From Burkholderia sp. L27(2015) (lineage in GTDB: Bacteria > Pseudomonadota > Gammaproteobacteria > Burkholderiales > Burkholderiaceae), in assembly GCF_009765705.1 (NCBI RefSeq), contig NZ_LMUX01000009.1, forward strand, positions 241,269 to 305,268: 64,000 nt of DNA. The letters run 5' to 3'. Below, one piece after another: positions 44,323-53,299 of the stretch; position 1 is the stretch's first letter, and every line of letters starts with the position of its first letter. Both the position numbers and the translations under genes were made by a program. The notes under the pieces were generated by a model, which was not told where the DNA came from, searched no databases, and worked only from the letters and a program-made list of their open reading frames with translations.

Positions 44323-45120
44323 TCACGGCGTTGCCAGCGCGACACTCTTCTTCAGCACTTGGCCATCTCGCAACACTTGGATTTCAACGGTGGCGCCAAG
44401 ATATTTTTTTATAGCCTGCTGCACATCGTCGGCGGTATCGACGCGGATGTCTCCAATGGACATCAAGATGTCACCCTTGAAGATGTCGGCCCTATAGGCG
44501 GGCGAGCCTATGACGACAACATTGATCAACAAACCAGAATTGGTCCCGATGCGTCGGTGCTCTTCGGGGGAGAGCGGCATTACATGGATTCCAACTGCAG
44601 GTGGTTTCGCCTTAACCCAGTATCCAGCGTAGTAGTCCGCGCGGTGGACCGTGATCGGCACATAGGTAGTCGTGGTGCCGTAGGATGTGGTCGTCGCTGA
44701 GCCGTTCACATTCGTTGTTCCGTACGCCGGATTGAACGCTGTCCCGTTGAAATTGGAGGTCGCTGTCGCTGTAGTCGGCGTGACCAGTGGCATAACTGCC
44801 GTCCTGGTCCCGGCATCGCGTGACGAGAGAACTATCATCTCGGCCCCGATGGCCTTTGCTTGTGCGACGGCGTTCGCCTCCGCACGGCTGGTTGCGTTGC
44901 TTTGGAACGATGACTCGCCTACCCGCGCATAGTTGTTTTGCGCGAGACGCTCGTTCTGAGCATCAATGTTATCGGTAACGATCACCCTAGGCTCAACGTC
45001 CGCGCGCGGGCCGGTGTGAGAGACGACCTCGTCCTTTGTCATCCCGTTGTAGAACTTCGAAAAATCGTTTGCACATCCTGCCAGTAACAAGATGGTCACG
45101 AAAGCCAGCGCTATTCTCAT
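44323..45120 (-). CDS. Lipoprotein with SmpA-like start and C-terminal PDZ domain
   Basis: 265 residues. A lipoprotein signal (LAFVTILLLAGC, lipobox LAGC) anchors it outside the inner membrane. FSKFYNGMTKDEVVSHTGPR resembles the SmpA/OmlA (BamE) fold start. A Thr/Asn/Tyr-rich low-complexity middle (~115-165) separates it from a PDZ-like domain: GLLINVVVIGSPAYRADI, FKGDILMSIGDIRV, VEIQVLRDGQ. PDZ in this position usually binds peptides or partner tails. No protease domain is present. It stands alone between Gabija and a beta-propeller gene; function unknown. Confidence 0.65.
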   Translation of the reverse strand: MRIALAFVTILLLAGCANDFSKFYNGMTKDEVVSHTGPRADVEPRVIVTDNIDAQNERLAQNNYARVGESSFQSNATSRAEANAVAQAKAIGAEMIVLSSRDAGTRTAVMPLVTPTTATATSNFNGTAFNPAYGTTNVNGSATTTSYGTTTTYVPITVHRADYYAGYWVKAKPPAVGIHVMPLSPEEHRRIGTNSGLLINVVVIGSPAYRADIFKGDILMSIGDIRVDTADDVQQAIKKYLGATVEIQVLRDGQVLKKSVALATP

Positions 45121-45555
45121 TTTTATGTCCTTATTTGCCTACGCCGCAGAAAACCGGCCGGACGGCGCTGGCAGAAAAGGCATGCTGGATTGCGCCCCAA
45201 TTGTTTGTTCTTGGATCCTAGCACGTAGGGTCGGCCATGTCGGTCAATTCGTTCAACAATCTCATGGTTTACGTGAGAAGTATCGTGGCTCGGTCAAAAC
45301 AGCAGACGATGGCTGGGACTGGCTAGCGGATGAGCAGTGGCTCAGCGGATAGTCTTGTCTTTATAAGCCGACGATAGCGGGTGCGCATCAGCGCCCGATA
45401 ACCGGTGAGCGAGTACGCTGGCGCTGAGCATACGCGGCGTGTTGCGCTTCAGGGACAATGCGCAATCAGCGCAACGCGCGGAACCGCCAAATTGCCTCGC
45501 GCTGCGGTATGCTTTTACGGACCGCGTTCCGTTCAATAACTTCAAATCCGGACCA
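45121..45555. other. Intergenic region between divergent lipoprotein and beta-propeller genes
   Basis: 435 bases. Short open frames exist in several phases but none has a ribosome site or recognisable protein. It presumably holds the promoters of the two divergent exported-protein genes. No repeats or terminator were seen. Confidence 0.5.
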
Positions 45556-46215
45556 ATGAAGACACGGCTTACCTACCTCGTTTCGTTTTGCTGCGTCGCG
45601 TTCGCCTGCAGAGCGTCACTTGCTGCTAGTCCGCTCGGGGCTGTGTCCGTTCAAGAAGGGAACATTGTTTATACTGATCCGTCGGGAGCGACTGAGGTAC
45701 TGACGGAAACTGGCGCAGACGGCGCGCCGAGGCTTTCCCCGGACGGCACTCTGGTGGCGTTCACTCGGCTAACGCGGGACGCAGACGAGGCAAACTTCAA
45801 TCCTGCCATTCGCGACCTCTGGGTGATTCGATTGAAGGATCATAAAGCGCGTCGCCTTGTCACGGGAGCGCCGGAAGGGAAAGAACAGCCGGAACAGGTG
45901 CTTGCTGCCATTGACCACCCCGTCTTTTCACCGGGCGACGATACGGTGTACTTCATGACAGCTGCGTGGGCGACCTCGTCTGCAATTCACGCAGTATCCG
46001 CAACGGGGGGCGCTCAACGGTTCGTGACGAGCGGCAATTCGCTTGCGGTTGTGTCTGTGGGCAAATACAAGGGCGCGCTACTGGTAGAGCAGCACCGCTA
46101 TATGGACGGACACGGGTCGTGGAATCCAGCGGTCCTTGTGTCATCGTCCGGAAAAAAAATCAAAGTCGTTGGTGAAGGTCGGCACGCTCTACAAAGCGTC
46201 GAGGCTGAGCAATAG
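45556..46215 (+). CDS. Exported WD40/PD40-like (TolB-type) beta-propeller fragment protein
   Basis: 219 residues from ATG 45556. Signal peptide TYLVSFCCVAFACRASLAA. Propeller-type repeats are visible as PRLSPDGTLVAFTRL, IRDLWVIRL, HPVFSPGDDTVYFMT and SAIHAVSATGGAQR. Only about four blades are present, fewer than a full propeller, so it may oligomerise or be a short member. Periplasmic; probably a binding protein, partner unknown. A perfect 13-bp hairpin lies 28 bases after the stop. Confidence 0.6.
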   Translation: MKTRLTYLVSFCCVAFACRASLAASPLGAVSVQEGNIVYTDPSGATEVLTETGADGAPRLSPDGTLVAFTRLTRDADEANFNPAIRDLWVIRLKDHKARRLVTGAPEGKEQPEQVLAAIDHPVFSPGDDTVYFMTAAWATSSAIHAVSATGGAQRFVTSGNSLAVVSVGKYKGALLVEQHRYMDGHGSWNPAVLVSSSGKKIKVVGEGRHALQSVEAEQ

Positions 46216-46242
46216 CATCTGCAGTTGCGCGCCAAGGCGGGC

Positions 46243-46272
46243 GCGTCAATGGCGCAATAGCGCCATTGACGC
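46243..46272. repeat. Perfect 13-bp inverted repeat
   Basis: GCGTCAATGGCGC (46243-46255), loop AATA, GCGCCATTGACGC (46260-46272). It lies after the beta-propeller gene and could act as a transcription terminator or attenuator, but there is no T-tract on either strand. Confidence 0.6.
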
Positions 46273-46316
46273 ACACCTGGCCCGTGCATGTAATCGCATG
46301 TTTCCCGGGAATCTGA

Positions 46317-46940
46317 GTGAAACGAGATGTGCTCGTGAGAGAATGCAACCATTGCATTTTCGGGATGCGGATCGTGGACCTATCCGATCAAGCGATGTTG
46401 GAAATTCAGCCGCTCGTAGCGGTACTGCTTGCCAATAAGAGAAGTGATTTGCGCAAACTGTGCAAAGGCACGATCATCACAGAGGACGCATTTGGCGCAC
46501 TGATCTCGGCATGCGACGCCGGTCAGCTGCCGTGGCGTCATCAAATTTCTCACCGCGATTTTCTTCCACAGCACCTCAAATACACTGACGAAGACAGTCA
46601 GGCGCTTGGGCACTCAATTGTTGGGCCACTTACACAATTAGCAACGAAGGCATGGCGAAAGTGGAACCAATTTTTAAAAGATCGACGCTATCTCGTAGGC
46701 CATATGTTTTATACGGTGGACCATTCGAACTGGCATTTCTTCTATTTTGACAACCGAGACCTCACGCCTTATGAAAATCATTTCAAGGCCGGGGGCCCCC
46801 ATATTCACCTAATAAATTTTCTCTGGCCGGCCCATAGGTGCGAGTCGTTATGGAATTTTTTTAAGAATGGCAATCCGAAGATGAGTGGCGCTGAGCATAT
46901 CCGCTTTCATAGGGAACATCCGGGACCGCCGGACGTATAG
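46317..46940 (+). CDS. Hypothetical protein, family not recognised
   Basis: 207 residues from GTG 46317 (ATG at 46365 is an alternative that drops RECNHCIFG). The sequence is rich in aromatic residues and histidine: LKDRRYLVGHMFYTVDHSNW, HFFYFDNRDLTPYENHF, HIHLINFLWPAHRC, LWNFFKNGNPKMSGAEHIRF. No signal peptide or membrane segment. The low GC compared with the chromosome core suggests transfer. I see no clear family; the pattern of a His/aromatic-rich C-terminal half ending HREHPGPPDV is known from small proteins of unknown function near defence genes. Confidence 0.55.
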   Translation: MKRDVLVRECNHCIFGMRIVDLSDQAMLEIQPLVAVLLANKRSDLRKLCKGTIITEDAFGALISACDAGQLPWRHQISHRDFLPQHLKYTDEDSQALGHSIVGPLTQLATKAWRKWNQFLKDRRYLVGHMFYTVDHSNWHFFYFDNRDLTPYENHFKAGGPHIHLINFLWPAHRCESLWNFFKNGNPKMSGAEHIRFHREHPGPPDV

Positions 46941-47273
46941 GCCCAAATAAAAGCGTCTTCGGACGCCGTTTGTCGTTGTCGAGCATGCTCAGGACGTGGG
47001 CGTCGATAAAAACGCGGACGCGCGGTTGGCCATATCTCAGACCGCTCGCATGACGGCCGGCCTTGCTCGGTAACCGTCACGTTTTCGCGCAGCCTCGACA
47101 CCCCCGCGAGTGGACTCCGGGGATTCAGTTTTCTGGCAGCAACTGTTGACAACGCCATTTTTCCTGTCGTCTCTGACCGGTCGTTCTTGGGCGGTCCGAC
47201 GTAAGTGCCACTGCTCAGCGGACAGTCAGCGTGCGATACTGACAGCCGCTTATTCCTCGATAGCGGGGCACAC
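46941..47273. other. Intergenic region
   Basis: 333 bases with no convincing gene. A long minus-strand open frame runs across it and on into 47500, but its codons merely mirror the plus-strand gene and it has no family resemblance. No repeat or terminator seen. Confidence 0.4.
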
Positions 47274-47654
47274 ATGCCAGTCGAAATCGCAGCTACTACG
47301 TACCAGTTGCCCGATGGCTCGCAGGAAGTGGAGCTGACGCACAACGGCCAGACGACGCGCTTCACCGCAGAGGGTTTGTCCGAATACATTGAGGCGCTGG
47401 CTGCAGTACGAGCCAATCTACTGCCGCCAGTGTGCCTTGATGTTCCGGGCGGAAGGTCGGTCCCAACGCAACTCGATCCGAATTTTTCCACCGCGGCCAA
47501 CGAGATGGTTAACGGCTCTTCGCTCTATTTTCGGCACTCTGGATTTGGGTGGCTCGGCGTCATCATTCCGTTCGACAAGCTGGTGGCGCTTAATCAAGCG
47601 CTCGGCACGCAGATCGAGCAAGCCAAAATCTCTCGGGCTCGGCCATTAAACTAA
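47274..47654 (+). CDS. Hypothetical small protein
   Basis: 126 residues from ATG 47274. The N-terminus VEIAATTYQLPDGSQEVELT, HNGQTTRFTAEGLSEYIEAL looks like a small beta/alpha domain; LYFRHSGFGWLGVIIPFDKLVALNQAL is the best-conserved-looking block. No signal peptide, no membrane segment, no known family. Upstream codons in frame (to 47205) have no ribosome site. It stands alone between an orphan gene and the converging histidine kinase gene. Confidence 0.5.
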   Translation: MPVEIAATTYQLPDGSQEVELTHNGQTTRFTAEGLSEYIEALAAVRANLLPPVCLDVPGGRSVPTQLDPNFSTAANEMVNGSSLYFRHSGFGWLGVIIPFDKLVALNQALGTQIEQAKISRARPLN

Positions 47655-47782
47655 CTTCGTCTGTCGCAGTTGTGTCGGTTTAATTCAGCCGGCGGCGGCC
47701 GCCACAAGCTGTCGGTCTTTCCCGCCGATAACCGCATCAAAAACCCGACTTTCCGCACCGTGGGAGCATGCGCGATGCTTGT

Positions 47783-50152
47783 TTATTCCCCTGAGCAGAG
47801 CTTGGATAAAATTGCCTGGATCTGTTCACCCGTGTAGGGCTTCCTTAGCGCGAGCCACTCGAACGGGAAATTTGCATCGTGGGGCAAGTCGCGGCCCGAG
47901 GCAAACACGCACCTGAGCGCAGGCGTAACGTCGGTCGCTTTGTGAGCCAACTCTATGCCCGACATGCCTGGCAGTGAAATATCGGTCAACAGAACCTCAA
48001 AAGTCTGAGCACCTAAATTCGCCAGCGCCTCCTCGCCCGAGCCCACGCCATGGGGTCGATGGCCAAGCATCGTAAGTACCTCGCAAATCGCTTCACGCGA
48101 ATCGTCATGGTCCTCTACCACCAAAATGCGTAGGCTGGTCGCGCTCGACACCGTCGTCGGCTGCGCTTCTGCGACCTTATCCTGGCGACGGACGTTCGCT
48201 GGGCTAGTTGCGCCCCTCAGCATCTGGCGAACTTTGTATGCGAGCTGTTCACGACTATAAGGTTTGCTCAACAGCTCCACACCAGGATCGAGCCGACCGC
48301 CGTGCACAATCGCATTTTGCGTATATCCCGAAGTGAACAGCACCCGAAGGTGCGGCAGCAGTGCTAGGGCCTGCTTGGCCATTTCCGGGCTGCGCACCGG
48401 GCCGGGCATCACCACGTCAGTGAACAACAAGTCGATATGGACGCCGCTGCGAATTATCGTCAGCGCGCCCTGGGCATCGTCAGCCTTGAGCACCGCATAG
48501 CCAAGCTGGGACAACGTATCCACGACCGTCGACTGGACCTTGGGGTCGTCCTCCACGACCAGAATCGCCTCGCTGCCGCCGACCAAAACGGCACCCTGCC
48601 GCGCTGCCGGTTCCACGGCGGCCTCCATCGAGCGGGGCAGATAGATCTTGACGGTCGTACCATGTCCGATCTCACTGTACAGTTTGATGTGGCCGCCGCT
48701 TTGCTTGATAAAACCGTAGGCCATGCTCAGGCCCAGGCCGGTACCTTCGCCCTCGGGCTTCGTTGTGAAAAACGGTTCAAAGGCCTGTGCTGCAACATTG
48801 GCCGGCATTCCAGTGCCCGTGTCTGTGACGGCCAGCATCACGTACTGGCCCGACGGGACATCGGTCTGGGTCGCTACGTATTGATCGTCGAGCATCGCGT
48901 TGGCCAGCTCCAGCGTCAGCTGGCCGCCGTTTTTCATGGCATCACGCGCGTTGATCGCGAGATTGAGAACGACGTTCTCCAGTTGATGCGGGTCCACCTG
49001 TGTATTCCAGAGGCCACCGCTCACCACGGTTTCGACCGCAATGGTTTCGCCCAGCGCACGGCGCAGTAAATCGTCCATGCTCCGAAGCAGGCCCGCCAAA
49101 TTGACCACCAGCGGCTGTAATGCCTGTCGCCTTCCAAAAGCCAACAACTGCGCCGACAGCGTGGCGCCACGCTCGACCGCCTCGATGGCTTTGTCGAGCC
49201 GCTCCCGGCTCCACTCGTCGCGCGCGTGCCGCGATTCTAATAGTTCGAGATTGCCGCGTAGAACTTGGAGCACGTTGTTGAAGTCGTGCGCAACGCCGCC
49301 GGTGAGCTTACCGATAGCTTCCATTTTCTGCGACTGAAACAACGCGCTCTCGGCCTTCTTCAGCCGCTCGTTGGCAAGCCGCTGCTCGGACATATCGCGA
49401 GTGATCTTGGCAAAACCGACCAGCGAGCCATCGTCGTCGTAAATGGCGTCGATCACGACATGGGCGAAAAATTGGGTCCCGTCGCCACGCACGCGCCATC
49501 CTTCAGTCTCGTGCTTACCTTCGCGTTTGGCGATGGCAAGGCCACGCATCGGCAGGCCCGCATCAGCATCTTCTTGCGTATAGAATCGCGAAAAATGGGT
49601 GCCGATCACCTCCTCGGCGTTATACCCTTTGATCCGCGCCGCGCCTACGTTCCAATTCGTGACGTAACCTTCCGGCGACAGCATATAGATCGCGTAATCA
49701 ATTACGCCTTGAACTAGCAAGCGAAATCGGCGTTCGCTCTCTTTCACGGCCTCATGCGCGGCCCTCTTATCGCTGATGTCGCGCACGATCTTGCCAAAGC
49801 CGGCAAGCTTGCCCTGCGCGTCGTAGATCGCGGTGATCACCACGCTGGCCCAGAACAGCGTGCCGTCTTTGCGGACTCGCCAGCCCTCCGTATCGTGTCG
49901 CCCGTTTTGCAGCGCAGCTTTCAGTACCTGTCCCGGTAGACCCTGGCGTTGGTCATCCTCGACGTAAAACACCGAAAAGTGCCTGCCGATGATTTCATCG
50001 GCGCGATAACCTTTGATCCGCTCGGCGCCGCTATTCCAACTCTCAATCATGCCGTCCGGTGTAAGCACTATGATCGCGTAATCAGTCACATGCTCAAGCC
50101 ATCGATAATGCCTGTAGCCGGAGAGGTCCTGCGGCAATGTTCTCTCTGTCAT
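47783..50152 (-). CDS. Hybrid sensor histidine kinase: PAS-PAS-HK-REC-REC
   Basis: 789 residues, soluble (no membrane segment). Two very similar PAS/PAC units (~15-130 and ~140-255; both contain WNxGAxRIKGY, EGWRVRxDGT and AxxxAIYD), then the phosphoacceptor histidine in LTGGVAHDFNNVLQVLRGN (~292), a HATPase domain with NLAINARDAM, DTGTGMP and GEGTGLGLSMAYG, and two receiver domains starting at ~532 (ILVVEDDPKV) and ~672 (LRILVVEDHDD). It resembles bacteriophytochrome-like or PAS-sensing soluble kinases of soil beta-proteobacteria that respond to redox, oxygen or light via PAS. A lone receiver gene lies upstream at 50503. The signal is not deducible. Confidence 0.88.
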   Translation of the reverse strand: MTERTLPQDLSGYRHYRWLEHVTDYAIIVLTPDGMIESWNSGAERIKGYRADEIIGRHFSVFYVEDDQRQGLPGQVLKAALQNGRHDTEGWRVRKDGTLFWASVVITAIYDAQGKLAGFGKIVRDISDKRAAHEAVKESERRFRLLVQGVIDYAIYMLSPEGYVTNWNVGAARIKGYNAEEVIGTHFSRFYTQEDADAGLPMRGLAIAKREGKHETEGWRVRGDGTQFFAHVVIDAIYDDDGSLVGFAKITRDMSEQRLANERLKKAESALFQSQKMEAIGKLTGGVAHDFNNVLQVLRGNLELLESRHARDEWSRERLDKAIEAVERGATLSAQLLAFGRRQALQPLVVNLAGLLRSMDDLLRRALGETIAVETVVSGGLWNTQVDPHQLENVVLNLAINARDAMKNGGQLTLELANAMLDDQYVATQTDVPSGQYVMLAVTDTGTGMPANVAAQAFEPFFTTKPEGEGTGLGLSMAYGFIKQSGGHIKLYSEIGHGTTVKIYLPRSMEAAVEPAARQGAVLVGGSEAILVVEDDPKVQSTVVDTLSQLGYAVLKADDAQGALTIIRSGVHIDLLFTDVVMPGPVRSPEMAKQALALLPHLRVLFTSGYTQNAIVHGGRLDPGVELLSKPYSREQLAYKVRQMLRGATSPANVRRQDKVAEAQPTTVSSATSLRILVVEDHDDSREAICEVLTMLGHRPHGVGSGEEALANLGAQTFEVLLTDISLPGMSGIELAHKATDVTPALRCVFASGRDLPHDANFPFEWLALRKPYTGEQIQAILSKLCSGE

Positions 50153-50502
50153 GGTACTAACCCTTATCGTGCCGCAATCTATCGACGATCTCCATCGGAG
50201 AGGGAGAGATTTACCTGGATTTTAGCGCGTCAGAAAGAGAGTCAACTGCCCGGCCAAGTCGCCTAGGCCAGATAGCGATAACCTTTCGGGTGACCGCAGC
50301 GACTTTCCAATCCCGAGGAACAATAGGCTTCGTGAACCAAACATCGCTTCGGGAAAATACTTTTACCGAATTGCGTTACCGAACGCAAGCGCACAAGAAT
50401 GCGGAAGCAGCACGCGAATTGCGCGTCGCGCTGGTGCTCCGCGGTTTTCCTGCGGTACTCGGTTTCTATAGCGGTGGAAGGACCCTACGCGCGGGGATCA
50501 AG
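50153..50502. other. Intergenic region upstream of the hybrid kinase
   Basis: 350 bases lacking a supported gene. Located between the kinase start and the 3' end of the lone receiver gene, it probably holds the kinase promoter. No repeat or terminator recognised. Confidence 0.4.
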
Positions 50503-50895
50503 TTATAGCGTCGCTCGACCGCGAAGAAGCGCTTCGCTGATGACATCGGCGATTAGCGGCTTTTCCAACACGATCTCAAAACCGCTTTGCAGCGCCGCTT
50601 CGTGGACTGATGCCCGCGTTGCCATGCCGATAAGGCGCGGATGCTTGCCGATACACCCAGCGCGGATGACTTGCGCTAGCCTGTAGTCATTCGCATCAAG
50701 ATCGAAAAAAATAACGTCGGGATTCAGCGTCAGCGTAGCCCGAAGCGCCTCTCCTTTTCCGGTAGCGCTCTTCGCTTCGTGGCCCAGCAGTTCCAGCATG
50801 ATCGCCAGCGCTTCGGCCGCTTCCGTGTGTCCATCGACCACTAAGATTTTCAAAGACACTTCAGTCGGTGGCTCTGACTCGGTAACGCTAGACAC
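50503..50895 (-). CDS. Stand-alone receiver domain, atypical acidic pocket
   Basis: 130 residues, GTG start at 50895. A CheY-like fold: LKILVVDGHTEAAEALAIML, the phosphoacceptor in DVIFFDLDAND, and the lysine in VLEKPLIADVI. The acidic pair before the phosphoacceptor is reduced: normal VVDDN-type reads VVDGH, so only one of the two metal-binding aspartates remains. It may bind magnesium poorly and act as a phosphorylation-independent or weak receiver. Neighbouring hybrid kinase (47783-50152) is the likely partner. Confidence 0.75.
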   Translation of the reverse strand: MSSVTESEPPTEVSLKILVVDGHTEAAEALAIMLELLGHEAKSATGKGEALRATLTLNPDVIFFDLDANDYRLAQVIRAGCIGKHPRLIGMATRASVHEAALQSGFEIVLEKPLIADVISEALLRGRATL

Positions 50896-51363
50896 GGCGA
50901 CTCTCGAAGAAGATGGGTTAGTCCGTAGGATACTCGATTATCAAAAAGCAAAAAAAGCGATCCCATATCCGTGAAAGGATCGTAATTACCGGTGACCCGA
51001 GCGGCGCTTGAATCACTCGAATCAAGGGCGGCGCAATGCTCGTACGTTCGATGGCATGTTTGCCCGCCTCGACCTGCCGCCGGTTGCGTAACTCGGGGCG
51101 CCGCCCGGACGGATTGTGGCGGCTCGTCTGCCTTGCTGCGGAATACCCAAGCATGCACACAAAAGAGAGCTTTTTACATTTACGTGCTCGCTGCGCCGGC
51201 GACCGGCCGGTCAAACCCGCTGCGTAAGATACGTCCGCCATAGAAGCACCGACCGCGCGACGGCAGAAACGGTGTTCCCCTGCAAGCGGGAACACAGTTT
51301 GCTGGTTCGTCTAAGACGACTCGTGCCGTAGGTGCTTTGTCATTCAAAAAAATGGAGCTAGAT
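50896..51363. other. Intergenic region upstream of the TPP enzyme
   Basis: 468 bases without a supported gene. An 8-bp perfect inverted repeat (GTGTTCCC, 8-base loop, GGGAACAC) at 51272-51295 lies ~70 bases before the start of the TPP enzyme gene. It could be an operator or attenuator. A palindromic GACCGGCCGGTC lies further upstream near 51200. Confidence 0.5.
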
Positions 51364-53160
51364 ATGAGTCAGACCGTTGCCGATTTCTTGGTGGAACGTT
51401 TGCATGCCTGGGGCGTGCGCCGCATCTACGGTTATCCGGGCGATGGCATCAACGGCATGTTCGGCGCCTTGCAGCGGGCCCATGGCTCTATCGAATTCGT
51501 CCAGGTTCGCCATGAAGAAATGGCGGCCTTCATGGCCTGCGCTCATGCAAAATTTACGGGCGAGCTGGGTGTGTGCATCGCCACCTCAGGCCCCGGAGCG
51601 TCACACCTCGTGACCGGTCTCTATGACGCGCGCATGGATCACATGCCGGTACTCGCGATTACCGGTCAGCAAGCCCGCGCTTCGCTCGGCGGCCACTACC
51701 AGCAGGAACTCGATCTGGTTTCGATGTTGAAAGATGTTGCCGGTGCGTTTGTGCAGCAAGCGAGCGTGCCGGAGCAGGCTCGCCATCTGATGGATCGGGC
51801 GATCCGCACTGCCATCGCTGACCGTCAGGTCACCGCCATCGTTTTACCCAACGACCTGCAAGATCTCCCTTACGCAGCGCCCGGCCGCAAACACGGCACG
51901 CTGCATTCCGGCGTCGGCTATACCGAGCCGAAGATCGTTCCCTATCTATCCGATCTCCAGCGTGCTGCGGAGGTGCTGAATGCGGGAAAGAAGGTCGCCA
52001 TACTGGTCGGCGCCGGCGCTCTCGGCGCGACTGACGAAGTGATCGCCATTGCCGACAAGCTCGGCGCAGGCGTCGCAAAAGCGTTACTGGGTAAAGCGGC
52101 GTTACCTGATGACCTTCCCTGGGTGACCGGCTCGATTGGCTTACTGGGAACCAAGCCCAGCTACGACATGATGATGGAATGCGACACGCTCTTGATGATC
52201 GGCTCGGGATTTCCGTACGCGGAGTTCCTTCCCAAGGAAGGCGCCGCTCGGGGCGTGCAGATCGACATCAAGGCGGACATGCTGAGCTTGCGCTATCCGA
52301 TGGAGGTCAACCTCGTCGGCGACAGCACCGAAACGCTGCGAGCGCTGCTACCGTTGCTGACCGCAAAAACAGACGATAGCTGGCGCAAGACCATCGAAGG
52401 GTGGACCGAAAAATGGTGGAAGACCCTCGAAAAGCGCGCGCTTGAACCTGCCGAGGGCGGCGTCAATCCGCAACGTACCGTCTGGGAACTGTCATCGCGT
52501 ATCCCCGCCGATGCCATCGTCACGAGTGACTCCGGTTCATGTGCCAACTGGTATGCGCGCGACCTCAAAGTCAAACGCGGCATGATGTGTTCGCTCTCGG
52601 GCGGATTGGCTTCGATGGGCGCGGCGGTGCCTTATGCGATTGCCGCAAAGTTCGCATTCCCCGCGCGACCCGTGATCGCGATTGTCGGCGACGGCGCCAT
52701 GCAGATGAACAACATGGCGGAACTGATTACGGTGGCGAAGTATTGGGAGCAATGGGCCGATCCACGCTGGATCTGCATGGTGCTCAACAACGGCGACCTG
52801 AGTCAGGTGACCTGGGAACAACGGGTGATGGAGGGCGATCCCAAGTTCGAGGCCTCGCAGACGATACCGTCGGTTCCGTATCATAAATTCGCAGAATTGA
52901 TCGGGCTAAAAGGGATCTACGTGGATAGCGCCGAGGCCATGGGCGCCGCATGGGAGGAGGCCTTGTCGTCGAACCGGCCGGTGGTTTTGGAAGTTAAAAC
53001 TGATCCCAACGTTGCACCTTTGCCACCTCACATCACGCTGGCTCAAGCAAAGGCATTCGCCTCGACGCTGATGAAGGGAGATCCCGACCAGGGCAATGTG
53101 CTGATCGACACGGCCAAGCAAGTACTCTCCGCGGTGTTGCCCGGGCACAAGGACCGTTAA
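51364..53160 (+). CDS. Thiamine-pyrophosphate enzyme, pyruvate oxidase/acetolactate synthase-like
   Basis: 598 residues from ATG 51364 (GGAG upstream; an ATG at 51337 is in frame but less likely). The N-terminal PYR domain has GYPGDGINGMFGAL and the catalytic-type glutamate in VRHEEMAAFMA. The central domain and C-terminal PP domain carry the TPP motif GDGAMQMNNMAELITVAKYW ending about 30 residues on in LNNGD. Closest in layout to PoxB-type pyruvate dehydrogenases (quinone) and acetolactate synthases; no C-terminal membrane-binding peptide is obvious. Reaction likely decarboxylation of a 2-keto acid; the exact substrate is unknown. Common in stress-related gene groups of Burkholderia. Confidence 0.85.
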   Translation: MSQTVADFLVERLHAWGVRRIYGYPGDGINGMFGALQRAHGSIEFVQVRHEEMAAFMACAHAKFTGELGVCIATSGPGASHLVTGLYDARMDHMPVLAITGQQARASLGGHYQQELDLVSMLKDVAGAFVQQASVPEQARHLMDRAIRTAIADRQVTAIVLPNDLQDLPYAAPGRKHGTLHSGVGYTEPKIVPYLSDLQRAAEVLNAGKKVAILVGAGALGATDEVIAIADKLGAGVAKALLGKAALPDDLPWVTGSIGLLGTKPSYDMMMECDTLLMIGSGFPYAEFLPKEGAARGVQIDIKADMLSLRYPMEVNLVGDSTETLRALLPLLTAKTDDSWRKTIEGWTEKWWKTLEKRALEPAEGGVNPQRTVWELSSRIPADAIVTSDSGSCANWYARDLKVKRGMMCSLSGGLASMGAAVPYAIAAKFAFPARPVIAIVGDGAMQMNNMAELITVAKYWEQWADPRWICMVLNNGDLSQVTWEQRVMEGDPKFEASQTIPSVPYHKFAELIGLKGIYVDSAEAMGAAWEEALSSNRPVVLEVKTDPNVAPLPPHITLAQAKAFASTLMKGDPDQGNVLIDTAKQVLSAVLPGHKDR

Positions 53161-53299
53161 GGGAACAAGCATGCAGTGCTAGGGCGCGGCAGCTGACGCT
53201 CGGCATGGAGATGCCGCGAACCTTACGACGCAGTGGGAGCACGGTGATCCATGCCCGTTCCAATTCGCATCAAACTCTTTATCCACACAGGAGACGATT

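Noticed and set aside
46907-47500. 197-residue minus-strand frame overlapping the 47274 gene.
   Set aside because: Ser/Pro/Arg-rich composition typical of a shadow frame; the plus-strand gene has better features.
51272-51295. GTGTTCCC-loop-GGGAACAC resembles a type I-E CRISPR repeat start.
   Set aside because: It occurs only once, with no second repeat or spacer nearby, and no cas genes are in the window; treated as a possible operator or attenuator hairpin.
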